A stretch of 64,000 bases of DNA from Marisediminicola sp040546025 (GTDB lineage Bacteria; Actinomycetota; Actinomycetes; Actinomycetales; Microbacteriaceae). Position 1 is the stretch's first letter, and each line of letters begins with the position of its first letter. Location of the stretch: the NCBI RefSeq assembly GCF_040546025.1, contig NZ_JBEPNA010000004.1:62001-126000 (forward strand), read 5' to 3'. Shown here piece after piece: positions 15,787 to 24,297 of the stretch. Both the position numbers and the translations under genes were made by a program. A model generated the notes under the pieces. That model was not told where the DNA came from. It ran no database searches and saw nothing but the letters and a program-made list of their open reading frames with translations.

Positions 15787-17193
15787 ATGCAGGTATTCAA
15801 CTATTCCGGGCCCGAGTTCAGCCCCTACGACGACGCGCGCGAGACATCCGACCATGAGCCCGGCCCCTGGGCCGCTCCGGTCGCCTCCGGCGCGCTCTCG
15901 GCGACCGTGCGTCTACCCGGCTCGAAGTCGCTCACCAACCGGGAGCTCGTGCTCTCGGCCCTCGCCGACTCCCCGTCCACTCTGCGTGCTCCCCTGCGCT
16001 CACGCGACTCCGCCCTCATGATCGAGGCCCTTCGCTCGCTCGGCACCCGCATCGACGAGCTCAGCGCAGGCGAGTACGGCCCCGACCTCCGGATCATGCC
16101 CGGCGAACTCGCGGGCGGCACCTCCATTGACTGCGGGCTGGCCGGCACCGTCATGCGCTTCCTCCCGCCCGTCGCCGCGCTCGCGCTCGGACCGGTTGCC
16201 TTCGACGGCGACGAGGGCGCCCGCCGCCGACCGATGCGCACGACGATCGAGTCGCTTCGCGCGCTCGGCGTGGATGTGTCGGACGATGGCCGCAGCGCCC
16301 TGCCGTTCAGCCTCTACGGCACCGGTGCCGTGGCCGGCGGCGAACTCGAGATCGACGCGTCCGCCTCGAGCCAGTTCGTGTCGGGCCTGCTGCTTGCCGC
16401 GCCGCGCTTCACGGACGGCTTGAGCCTGCGCCACGTCGGCGACTCGCTGCCGAGCATGCCGCACATCGAGATGACTATCCAGACCCTCCGCGCCAGGGGC
16501 GTGACGGTGCACACCCCCTCCCCCGGCCACTGGGTCGTCGAGCCGGGCCCCATCGCCGGGCTCGAGATCGCGATCGAACCCGACCTCTCCAACGCCGCGC
16601 CCTTCCTCGCCTCGGCGATCGTCGCGGGCGGCACCGTCACAATCACCGGGTGGCCCGCCACGACGACGCAGGTCGGCGCGCACCTCGAGGCAATCCTGCC
16701 GCTCTGGGGTGCGACGGTGTCGATGTCTGAGGGCGGGCTCGTCATCGACGGCGGTGCGGGAGTCGTCGGTGGAGTGCGCCTTCCCGGCATCGACCTCGAC
16801 CTCAGCGAAGGTGGCGAGCTCGCGCCCGCGCTCGTCGCGCTCGCCGCGCTCGCCCACGGGCCCAGCCGGATCACGGGCATCGGGCACCTCCGCGGGCACG
16901 AGACCGATCGCCTCGCGGCGCTCGCCGCCAATATCAACGCGCTCGGCGGCGCCGTCACCGAGCTCGACGACGGACTAGCGATCGAGCCGCGAAGGCTTGT
17001 CGGCGGGCCGTGGAAAGCGTGGGACGATCACCGGATGGCGCATGCCGGCGCGGTCATCGGACTGGCCGTCGACGGCATCCGCATCGACGACATCGGTTCG
17101 ACAGCGAAGACCATGCCCGAGTTCCCCGAACTGTGGCAGCGTACCGTCGGCGCCGCAACCTCGTCCCGCATCGATCCGCTGAACCTCTTCTGA
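15787..17193 (+). CDS. aroA: 3-phosphoshikimate 1-carboxyvinyltransferase (EPSP synthase)
   Basis: A 468-residue enzyme of the shikimate pathway that joins PEP and shikimate-3-phosphate. The substrate-binding Lys is at about residue 47 in LPGSKSLTNRELVLSAL, and the GLAGTVMRFLPPVAAL and GDEGARRRPM segments are canonical. The C-terminal DDHRMAHAGAVIGLAV stretch is also typical. The N-terminus has about 30 extra residues before the first inverse alpha/beta repeat. rsgA follows 2 bp later, so the two form an operon. Confidence 0.96.
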   Translation: MQVFNYSGPEFSPYDDARETSDHEPGPWAAPVASGALSATVRLPGSKSLTNRELVLSALADSPSTLRAPLRSRDSALMIEALRSLGTRIDELSAGEYGPDLRIMPGELAGGTSIDCGLAGTVMRFLPPVAALALGPVAFDGDEGARRRPMRTTIESLRALGVDVSDDGRSALPFSLYGTGAVAGGELEIDASASSQFVSGLLLAAPRFTDGLSLRHVGDSLPSMPHIEMTIQTLRARGVTVHTPSPGHWVVEPGPIAGLEIAIEPDLSNAAPFLASAIVAGGTVTITGWPATTTQVGAHLEAILPLWGATVSMSEGGLVIDGGAGVVGGVRLPGIDLDLSEGGELAPALVALAALAHGPSRITGIGHLRGHETDRLAALAANINALGGAVTELDDGLAIEPRRLVGGPWKAWDDHRMAHAGAVIGLAVDGIRIDDIGSTAKTMPEFPELWQRTVGAATSSRIDPLNLF

Positions 17194-17195
17194 CG

Positions 17196-18221
17196 ATGAG
17201 CTGGCTGAGCGAGGACGACGACGAGGACGACGACAAGTACGCCGACTACGAGGCGAAGTCGCGGCCGAACCCCAAGGGCAACCGGGCGCGAACCAAGATC
17301 CGTCCGGAGCACAAGGACGCCGTCACCGGGCGGGTGCTCACGGTCGACCGTGGCCGCTACCTCGTGCTCGTCGGCGAGGGCACCCCTGAGGAGCACGAGG
17401 CGATCGCGTCGCGGGCGAGTGAACTGCGCAAGCAGCCCGTCGTCACGGGAGACCGCGTCGACCTCGTCGGCGACACGAGCGGGATCGACGGCAGCCTCTC
17501 CCGCATCGTGAGGATCCAGGAGCGGAAGACCCTCTTGCGGCGCAGTGCCGACGACAGCGACGAGGTCGAACGCATCATCGTCGCCAACGCCGACCAGATG
17601 CTCATCGTCGTGTCCGCCGCCAATCCCGAGCCGAGGCCTCGGCTCGTCGACCGCTACCTCGTCGCGGCCTTCGACGCCGGAATCACGCCGATCCTGTGCA
17701 TCACGAAGACCGACCTCGCCGACCCCACCGAGTTTCTGAAGAACTTCGTCGGGCTCGACATCATCGTCGTGCAGAGCGCCGAGGACAAGTGGCCGATCGA
17801 GACGCTCCGTGCGCTGCTCAGCGCACACTCGACTGTCGCTGTCGGCCATTCCGGCGTCGGCAAGTCGACCCTGGTCAACGCCCTCGTCCCCGACGCGAAG
17901 CGGGCCATCGGTCGCGTCAACACTGTCACGGGCCGCGGCCGCCACACCTCGTCGTCGACGATCTCGCTGCGGGTCGGCGACGGCTGGATCATCGACACCC
18001 CGGGGGTGCGCAGCTTCGGGCTGGGGCATGTGAACCCCGACAGCATCCTGCGGTCGTTCACCGACCTTGCCGAGATCGCCCTCGAGTGCCCCCGCGGCTG
18101 CACCCACCTGCCCGGCTCCCCTGACTGCGCGATGATCGAGCAGATCGAGGCCGGTCGGCTCGGCGACATCGGCCGGTACCGCCTCGACTCGCTGCAGCGA
18201 CTGCTGTCGACGCTTGCCTGA
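17196..18221 (+). CDS. rsgA: Ribosome small-subunit-dependent GTPase A
   Basis: A 341-residue circularly permuted GTPase used in late 30S maturation. After an acidic, Asp/Glu-rich N-terminus (DDDEDDDKYADYE), an OB-fold precedes the permuted G motifs: ITKTD (G4), then GHSGVGKST (G1), then DTPG (G3). The C-terminal zinc knuckle is CPRGCTHLPGSPDC. The ATG at 17196 follows the aroA stop by 2 bp. Confidence 0.95.
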   Translation: MSWLSEDDDEDDDKYADYEAKSRPNPKGNRARTKIRPEHKDAVTGRVLTVDRGRYLVLVGEGTPEEHEAIASRASELRKQPVVTGDRVDLVGDTSGIDGSLSRIVRIQERKTLLRRSADDSDEVERIIVANADQMLIVVSAANPEPRPRLVDRYLVAAFDAGITPILCITKTDLADPTEFLKNFVGLDIIVVQSAEDKWPIETLRALLSAHSTVAVGHSGVGKSTLVNALVPDAKRAIGRVNTVTGRGRHTSSSTISLRVGDGWIIDTPGVRSFGLGHVNPDSILRSFTDLAEIALECPRGCTHLPGSPDCAMIEQIEAGRLGDIGRYRLDSLQRLLSTLA

Positions 18222-18287
18222 CCCCGACGGCGCCCCGCCGACACCACCTCGTCGGGACGGCTCGCACCGCTGCCCTAACCTTGTGAC

Positions 18288-19097
18288 GTGACCGACTACA
18301 CACTCCAGTCCGACCTTCAGCTCGCTCGCCAGCTGGCGGACATGGCCGACTCCATCTCGATCGAACGGTTTCGCGCCAACGACCTTCTCGTGACTATGAA
18401 GCCTGACATGACCCATGTGACGGATGCCGACAAGGCGGTCGAGGCCGCGATCCGCGGCGGGCTCGCCGACTCCCGCCCTAACGACGCGATCCTCGGCGAG
18501 GAGTTCGGCAGCGAGACCGGCACCGACGAGGGCGCCCGGCGCCAGTGGATCATCGACCCGATCGACGGTACCGCCAACTATGTGCGCGGAATTCCGGTGT
18601 GGGCCACCCTGATCTCGCTCGCGATCGACGACGTGCCGGTGCTCGGCGTGGTGAGCGCCCCGGCGCTCGGCCAACGCTGGTGGGCGGCCCACGGCCAGGG
18701 CGCCTGGACGAGCGAGCGAGCCTCGGAGAACGAGCACCGCGAACGGCGCATCTTCGTCTCCGGCGTCACCGAGCTCGCCGACGCGTCGCTGAGCTACAAC
18801 AGCCTCAAGGGGTGGGACGACTACGGCAAACTGGATCGCCTCGTCGAGCTCTCCCGCGAGGTGTGGCGCACGCGCGCCTACGGCGACATGTGGTCGTACA
18901 TGATGGTCGCGGAGGGCATGATCGACATCGCGGGCGAGTTCGACCTCAAGCCGTGGGACATGGCGGCCATCGCCCCCATCGTCGAGGAGGCGGGCGGCGC
19001 GTTCACTTCGGCGAGCGGCATTCCCGGCCCGTGGCACGGGTCCGCGATCGCAACCAACGGCCACCTACACGATGCCGTGCTGCGCCTGCTGAACTAG
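18288..19097 (+). CDS. hisN: Inositol-monophosphatase-family histidinol-phosphatase
   Basis: A 269-residue Li+-sensitive phosphatase-fold enzyme. Metal-binding motifs are GEEFGSE, WIIDPIDGTANYVRG and the second motif KPWDMAAIAPIVEEAGG. In actinobacteria the enzyme of this type next to aroA/rsgA is usually HisN, which makes histidinol; an inositol or other sugar-phosphate phosphatase is the alternative. Start is a GTG at 18288. Its end overlaps the convergent MFS gene by 4 bp. Confidence 0.88.
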   Translation: MTDYTLQSDLQLARQLADMADSISIERFRANDLLVTMKPDMTHVTDADKAVEAAIRGGLADSRPNDAILGEEFGSETGTDEGARRQWIIDPIDGTANYVRGIPVWATLISLAIDDVPVLGVVSAPALGQRWWAAHGQGAWTSERASENEHRERRIFVSGVTELADASLSYNSLKGWDDYGKLDRLVELSREVWRTRAYGDMWSYMMVAEGMIDIAGEFDLKPWDMAAIAPIVEEAGGAFTSASGIPGPWHGSAIATNGHLHDAVLRLLN

Positions 19098-20599
19098 GCG
19101 GCAGCCGACCCGAGCTCGGATGCGTCGGCCCGCGCGGCGCTCGTCGCGGCCATGCGCCGCGAGCGCAGGTCGAGGAGCGCGAAGGTGAGTGCGACGACCA
19201 CGAGACCGAGCGACACGAGCGCGCCATTGCGGAAGCCGTCGTGGTAGATCGCGAGCGAGCTGGCCTGGCCCTCCTCGCGGTAGAGCGTCGCGAAGAATGT
19301 CGACGACCCGGCCGCGACGCCGATCGCCGTTCCGACCCGCTGGCCGACCTGGCTCATCGAGCCGGCGACGCCCGCCATCGCGACCGGCACCTGGGCGAGT
19401 GTGAGGGTCTGGTTGGGCGAGATCACGAAACCTCCGCCGGCACCCGCGACCGTCATCGCCGCCGCCATGTACCAGGGCGACAGGTCGGGCGGCAGCAGGA
19501 TCGCGGCGCAGATCACCAGCGCGAAGCCCACGACCACGCTCATCAGGCCTGCCACGACCAGCAGGCGACCGTAGCGGTCGACGAGACGACCGCCGAGCCA
19601 CGACGTGAACGCCGCGGCGAGGGCGAAGGTGATGCCGACCATGCCTGCGAAGACCGGCTCGATGCCCAGGCCCTGTTGCAAGTAGAGGGTCGCGATGAGG
19701 AACAGTGCCGGAAGAGCGCCGAAGTACGCGGTCGCCACGAGAAGCCCGTTGCGGTACGAGCTCTCCCGGAACAGCGAGAACTGCACCACGGGCGACTTGC
19801 CGAGCCGTCGATAGCGGCGCTCCCAGGCGATGAACCCTGCCGTCGCCGCCGCGAAGGAGACGAGCCAGAGCCAGCGCAGCGGGTTGTCGCCCGGGCCGCC
19901 GGTGGTCAGCACGAACGGGAGCATGAGGCTGAACGTCGCCGCCCCGAGCAGCAGGATGCCGATGAGGTCGAGTTCTGTCCGGGCCCCGCGCTTCTTCGCC
20001 GTCGCGGGCAGCAGCCTGATCGCGAATGCGAGGGCGAGGATCCCGAGTGGCACGTTCATCCAGAACAGCAGCCGCCAGCCATCCGTCGGTCCGCCGATGG
20101 CGATGAGCAAACCGCCGAGGGTCGGGCCGATTGCGGTGGACACGCCGATGGTGGCCCCGAAGATGCCGAACACGCGCCCGCGCTCCTTGCCGACGAACAG
20201 CTGCTGGAGCAGCCCGAGCACTTGCGGCATCTGGATCCCCGCGGCGATCCCCTGAAGGGTGCGCGCGACGAGCAGCGAGGTGATGTCGGGCGCGATCGCG
20301 CAGAGCACGCTCGCGATGGTGAATGTGCTCAGCCCGATGATGAACATGAGCTTGCGGGAATGGATGTCGCCCAGCCGGCCTGCCGGGACGAGCGCGAGCC
20401 CGAAGGCGAGCGCGTAACCGGCGACGATCAGCTGCAGCTCGCTCGACGCCGCACCGAGCGACTCCTCTATCGACGGCAGCCCGACGTTCACCTTCGACAG
20501 GTCGAGGATTGTAAGGCTGGCCACGGCGACGCAGACAGCGAAGATCTGCCAGCGGACGCGGTCGGTCGGAGGCGCGGTGGAATAGCGTGAATCAGACAT
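19094..20599 (-). CDS. MFS drug exporter, DHA2 (EmrB/QacA) family
   Basis: A 501-residue, 14-helix transporter. Marks of DHA2 are LGDIHSRKLMFIIGL after helix 2, RTLQGIAAGIQMPQVLGLLQ in helix 4 and the GPTLGGLLI motif C in helix 5. Likely exports hydrophobic cations or other drugs. The 66-bp gap to the universal stress gene upstream contains only a short AT-rich stretch (GTTATATACC) near the start, perhaps part of its promoter. Confidence 0.9.
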   Translation of the reverse strand: MSDSRYSTAPPTDRVRWQIFAVCVAVASLTILDLSKVNVGLPSIEESLGAASSELQLIVAGYALAFGLALVPAGRLGDIHSRKLMFIIGLSTFTIASVLCAIAPDITSLLVARTLQGIAAGIQMPQVLGLLQQLFVGKERGRVFGIFGATIGVSTAIGPTLGGLLIAIGGPTDGWRLLFWMNVPLGILALAFAIRLLPATAKKRGARTELDLIGILLLGAATFSLMLPFVLTTGGPGDNPLRWLWLVSFAAATAGFIAWERRYRRLGKSPVVQFSLFRESSYRNGLLVATAYFGALPALFLIATLYLQQGLGIEPVFAGMVGITFALAAAFTSWLGGRLVDRYGRLLVVAGLMSVVVGFALVICAAILLPPDLSPWYMAAAMTVAGAGGGFVISPNQTLTLAQVPVAMAGVAGSMSQVGQRVGTAIGVAAGSSTFFATLYREEGQASSLAIYHDGFRNGALVSLGLVVVALTFALLDLRSRRMAATSAARADASELGSAAA

Positions 20600-20665
20600 G
20601 GGAATAACCCCAGTTATATACCGCGTTCCGGGGCGTTGGCTGGCTGCCGTCTCTCCCCGCCGGGC

Positions 20666-21523
20666 TCAGTCTCCGGCGTCCTGCCGCACCACGATCGTCG
20701 GCGACACGATGTTGAGCACGACGGTGTGACTCACCGAGCCGAGCAGGAACCGGGAGACTCCACTGAGCCCGTGGTTGCCGACGACGAGCAGACCCGCCTC
20801 CTTCGCCGCATCCAACAGCGCCCACGCCGGCGTGCCGTGCACGAGCTGAGGATCGATGGTCAGATCGGGGTAGCGCACGGCGACCGTGAGCAGCGAGTCC
20901 TCGAGGAGTTCGCGGTGCGATTGTTCGAGGGACGACAGAAACTCGTCCTCCGGTGCATAGGCATCCTGCCAGGCGAGAGGCTCCTGCCACGCATGGACGG
21001 CCCGGAGCACGCCGCCCGCGTGGGCCGCCTCGGCCGACGCGAACTGCACCGCCGCGATGGACCCCACCGACCCGTCCACCCCGACGACCACATCGGCAGA
21101 CGCGCCGAGGTCGCCCTCCGGGATGATCGCGACGGGTCCCTTCGCCTTCGTGGCGAGTCTCGTCCCGACGGACCAGGCATAGCGGAGCCGGGAGCCGCTG
21201 CGCTTGCGGGTGCCGACGACGATCATCGACGTCGACTCGGTGAACCGGGCGAGCTCGGTGCTCGGGTCGCCCTGCAGGAGTTCGCTGCCGATCGTGAGCC
21301 CCGGATGCCGGCGCCGCACATCCTCGAGCTGGGAGGCGAGGGCATCCCGCGCCGCATCGATCGTGCGTTCGGTCACGAGGTAGTCCCCGGACATGATCGT
21401 GTCATCAACGATCCGCACGAGCACGATGCTCCCGCGACGGAAGGCCTCCCTGCCCAGAGCCCACTCGAGGGCGGCGTTGGACTTCGCGGAGCCGTCGACG
21501 CCCACTATCGTTCTCTCGATCAT
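20666..21523 (-). CDS. Universal stress protein, tandem UspA domains
   Basis: A 285-residue cytoplasmic protein with two Usp domains. Each starts with an IVGVDGS-type strand (residues 6-12 and near 150, VVVGVDGSVGS). Each ends in an ATP-binding G-2x-G-9x-G(S/T) loop: VVGTRKRSGSRLRYAWSVGT and VVGNHGLSGVSRFLLGSVSH. Two-domain Usps of this type in mycobacteria are DosR-regulon members active in hypoxia and persistence. It lies just after devR and has a candidate DevR box about 80 bp upstream. Confidence 0.92.
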   Translation of the reverse strand: MIERTIVGVDGSAKSNAALEWALGREAFRRGSIVLVRIVDDTIMSGDYLVTERTIDAARDALASQLEDVRRRHPGLTIGSELLQGDPSTELARFTESTSMIVVGTRKRSGSRLRYAWSVGTRLATKAKGPVAIIPEGDLGASADVVVGVDGSVGSIAAVQFASAEAAHAGGVLRAVHAWQEPLAWQDAYAPEDEFLSSLEQSHRELLEDSLLTVAVRYPDLTIDPQLVHGTPAWALLDAAKEAGLLVVGNHGLSGVSRFLLGSVSHTVVLNIVSPTIVVRQDAGD

Positions 21524-21602
21524 CGCTCTTCCGCCCTCTGCTCGCGGGCTCGACTCGCGTCGCGCACCGTCACCCCACGGTGCCGAAGAGTTGCGAACCG
21601 CT

Positions 21603-21622
21603 CAAGTGCCGAAGGTCCTACC
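21603..21622 (-). promoter_or_regulatory. Candidate DevR/DosR box upstream of the universal stress gene
   Basis: On the minus strand GGTAGGACCTTCGGCACTTG. Its core AGGACCTTCGGCAC matches the DosR core GGGACTTTNGGCCC at 10 of 13 defined positions by my count. It ends about 80 bp before the Usp ATG (21523) and overlaps the devR stop codon region. Inferred, not proven. Confidence 0.45.
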
Positions 21623-22280
21623 CGTGCCGTGGCGGGTGCGGGGCGCGGGTCTCGAGCTGCACGGCGACGGCCTGGGTGCGCCGCTGCAGGCCGAGCTTGC
21701 TCAGCATGCTCGAGACGTAGTTCTTCACGGTCTTCTCCGCGAGCGAGAGCCGCTCTCCGATCTGCCGGTTGGTGAGCCCGTCCGCAATGAGGGCGAGCAC
21801 CTCTCGCTCACGCTCGCTGAGCGTCGCGAGCCGTGGATCCTCGTTGCCCTCATCCCGCATCCGGTCGACCACCCTGCGCTTGAGCGACGGGTCCATGAGG
21901 GTGTGGCCGGCGGCGACCTTGCGCACCGATTCGATGAGCCCGCCGCCGCGGATGTCCTTGATGATGTAGCCGGATGCCCCTGCCATCACCGCGGCGTAGA
22001 TCGCCTCGTCGTCGTCGTAGGCGGTGAGCATGATGCACCGGATGCCGGGATCGGCCGAGAGCAGATCCCGGCACACGTCAATTCCGCTGCCATCCGGGAG
22101 CCGCACATCAAGGAGTGCGACGTCTGGCTGAATCGCGCCGACCCTCGACCGCGCTTGGGCCGCGGTCGCTGCCTCGCCGACGACCTCGATGTCCGGCTCC
22201 GCCGACAGCAGGTCCCCGACACCGCGGCGCACGATCTCGTGGTCGTCGACCAGAAACACCCGAATCGTCTCGCCATTCAT
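21618..22280 (-). CDS. devR: DevR/DosR-like response regulator
   Basis: A 220-residue NarL-family regulator. The receiver shows VFLVDDHEIVRRG (acidic pocket), VALLDVRLPDGSG (phosphoacceptor Asp) and GASGYIIKDI. The DNA-binding helices include LSEREREVLALIADGLTNRQ and LAEKTVKNYVSSMLSKLGLQ. AEKTVKNYVS is the same recognition helix as in mycobacterial DosR, so a similar operator is expected. The start is the ATG at 22280, overlapping the devS stop as ATGA, rather than a further upstream frame. Part of the operon devS-devR. Confidence 0.92.
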   Translation of the reverse strand: MNGETIRVFLVDDHEIVRRGVGDLLSAEPDIEVVGEAATAAQARSRVGAIQPDVALLDVRLPDGSGIDVCRDLLSADPGIRCIMLTAYDDDEAIYAAVMAGASGYIIKDIRGGGLIESVRKVAAGHTLMDPSLKRRVVDRMRDEGNEDPRLATLSEREREVLALIADGLTNRQIGERLSLAEKTVKNYVSSMLSKLGLQRRTQAVAVQLETRAPHPPRHG

Positions 22281-23989
22281 GCGGTGACCTCCTTGTCGGC
22301 CCCGAAGGGCGCGCTCCACGAGGCGACGGTGTGCCCCTCGTCCGAATCGATCGTGAAGCTTCCCCCACGCCCGGCCGCGCGCTCGTGCAGGTTAGCGAGC
22401 CCGCTGCGGTGCTGTGGCTCCGTCATACCGACTCCGTCGTCGGTGACCTCGACCCGGACGACGCCGTCGGAGACCTGAACGGCGACGGTGACGTGCTTGG
22501 CGTCCGCGTGCCGCGCGACATTGCTCAGCGCCTCGCGGACGACCGCTACGACGTCTTCAGCGAGCGAACCGGTGATGACGAGGTCGACCGGGCCGGAGAA
22601 GCTCAGCCGCGGCATCTCCACCAGTCCGACGGACACCTCGTTGGCGACGTCGATGAGGCGATGCCTGATCGTGTCAGCCCGATGCCCCCGGGTACCGGAC
22701 AACGCGAATATGGCGGTGCGGATCTGCGAGATCGATTTGTCGAGGTTCGAGACGGCGGTGTCGATGCGTTCCGCACTCACCCCGGGGGGCAGGGTGCCGA
22801 CGACGCTCTGCAGCTCGAGCCCGGTCGCGAAGAGCTGCTGGATGACGTGGTCGTGGAGATCCCGCGCAATGCGGCTGCGGTCCTCGAGGATCATGATCAG
22901 CTGCCGGTCCGCCCTCGCCGTCGCAAGCTCCATCGCGACACTCGCCTGCCCGGCGAAGTCCGCTGCCATCCCGAGGTCCGCCTCCGAGAAGGAATGGGCG
23001 CCGAGTTGGCGGGTGACCGTCAGCACCCCGAGCGCACGCCCGGAGGCGAGGAGCGGCACTGCCATCGTTGGACCGAACCGATAGTTCTCGTGCACGACCG
23101 AGACGGTCTCATCGCCCTCCTCGACCAGTCGCGGCTGGCGACCGTCCATCACCCGCCCGGCGATGGAGCCCGCAACGGGCACGCGCGCACCCTCCCAGCG
23201 CTCGGCATCCTGTCCTCGCGCCGTGCCGACAATGAGGTGCGCGGGGTCGGAGGTCGGCACCATCACACACACCAGGGCGGCCCCGGACAGGGTCAGCACG
23301 CGGGTCGCCAGGAGTGCGATCGAGTCGCCGGATTCGTCCGACAGCAGCGCGGAGGTGATCTCCGCCGAGGCAGCCGCCCACGCCTGCCGACGCTTGGTCT
23401 CGGCGAACAGTCGCGCGTTGTCGATCGCGAACCCGGCGGTCGCGGCCAGGGCGACGACGAGCTCCTCATCCTCGGGTGTGAATACCGCCCCGGTGCGGTT
23501 CGTGAGGTAGAGGTTGCCGTACACCTCGTCGCGCACGCGCACCGGCACCCCGAGGAAGCTGTCCATGGGCGGATGCCCGGGCGGGAAACCAACTGACCGC
23601 GGGTCGCCGTTGATGTGGTGGAGGCGTATCGGGTGCGGGTCGTCGATGAGGGCGCCGAGCAACCCGCGCCCCTCCGGGAGGTGACCGATCCGCTCGACGG
23701 TCTCCGGCGGCATACCGGTGTGGATGAATTGCTCCAACCCGCCGTGCGGGGCGATGACGCCGAGCGCGCCGTATTTGGCGCCGACCAGCTCGACGGCCAC
23801 CTCGACGATGCGTTGCAGCACGATCGGAAGCTCGAGTTGCTGCACGACGAGCTGATTGGCACGCAGCAGCGCGCGAAGCCGACCCTGCGTCGTCAGCACG
23901 TCGTTGGCGAGTTCGACGAGCTCGCCCAGCACGCGGTCGAGGCCGTCGCGAGGGGCATCGGGGAAGCTCAGGAAACCGTCCTGCTCCAT
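22277..23989 (-). CDS. devS: GAF-domain sensor histidine kinase, DevS/DosS-like
   Basis: A 570-residue soluble kinase. Two GAF domains (about residues 50-200 and 220-365) precede a HisKA_3 dimerisation segment with the phospho-His in RIARDLHDHVIQQLFATGL and an HATPase with VTDDGVGM. The first GAF contains SVGFPPGHPPMDSFLGVPVR and VRDEVYGNLYLTNRTG, very close to the mycobacterial DevS/DosT heme-binding GAF that senses O2, NO and CO. I cannot confirm a heme ligand here by eye. The ATG at 23989 has a strong GGAGGGG ribosome binding site at 23994-24000. Coupled to devR. Confidence 0.92.
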   Translation of the reverse strand: MEQDGFLSFPDAPRDGLDRVLGELVELANDVLTTQGRLRALLRANQLVVQQLELPIVLQRIVEVAVELVGAKYGALGVIAPHGGLEQFIHTGMPPETVERIGHLPEGRGLLGALIDDPHPIRLHHINGDPRSVGFPPGHPPMDSFLGVPVRVRDEVYGNLYLTNRTGAVFTPEDEELVVALAATAGFAIDNARLFAETKRRQAWAAASAEITSALLSDESGDSIALLATRVLTLSGAALVCVMVPTSDPAHLIVGTARGQDAERWEGARVPVAGSIAGRVMDGRQPRLVEEGDETVSVVHENYRFGPTMAVPLLASGRALGVLTVTRQLGAHSFSEADLGMAADFAGQASVAMELATARADRQLIMILEDRSRIARDLHDHVIQQLFATGLELQSVVGTLPPGVSAERIDTAVSNLDKSISQIRTAIFALSGTRGHRADTIRHRLIDVANEVSVGLVEMPRLSFSGPVDLVITGSLAEDVVAVVREALSNVARHADAKHVTVAVQVSDGVVRVEVTDDGVGMTEPQHRSGLANLHERAAGRGGSFTIDSDEGHTVASWSAPFGADKEVTA

Positions 23990-24005
23990 CACACCCCTCC
24001 AGCCG

Positions 24006-24023
24006 GTTCGGGTGGTCCCGAAC
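24006..24023 (-). promoter_or_regulatory. 18-bp palindrome in the devS leader
   Basis: GTTCGGGaccaCCCGAAC on the minus strand: two perfect 7-bp arms over 4 bp, located 16 bp upstream of the devS ATG. The half TTCGGGAC equals the left half of the DosR operator consensus. Could be an autoregulatory operator or a leader hairpin. Confidence 0.4.
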
Positions 24024-24172
24024 GCACGCGCGAGGTCCGGCCCCTCAGAGCCTGAGCCTATTCGGTTCTGCGGAGCGGGGACAGCCCAGGGCGGTCGGCG
24101 CAAGGGTGTGCTATCAACCTCGATAACCGCCGATCCGGCTGGGTTTCCGGCATGCAGCCCACTCAGCGTCCC

Positions 24173-24245
24173 GTCGGGACTTGGGGGCACCCCAGACGGG
24201 CGGATGCCCGCGTCCCGCGCGCAAGTGAGGACTTTGGTGCCTGTC
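24173..24245 (+). promoter_or_regulatory. Candidate DevR boxes upstream of the second universal stress gene
   Basis: GTGAGGACTTTGGTGCCTGT at 24226-24245 matches the DosR core GGGACTTTNGGCCC at 10 of 13 positions; it ends 52 bp before the ATG at 24298. A second, half-matching site, TCGGGACTTGGGGGCACC, begins at 24174, 52 bp further upstream. The 308-bp gap 23990-24297 between devS and this gene holds these sites, the palindrome at 24006-24023 and a small palindrome TATCaacctcGATA near 24114, and no gene that I can see. Confidence 0.5.
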
Positions 24246-24297
24246 GGACCTTGCGCGGCGGTGCCACTGTGGTGACACGGGTCGGACGGAGATACGC

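Noticed and set aside
17028..20590. Two very long frames, antisense to rsgA/hisN (17028-19064, minus) and antisense to the MFS gene (18545-20590, plus)
   Set aside because: Arg, Gly and Asp-rich with no recognisable fold; the genes on the opposite strands carry complete family motifs.
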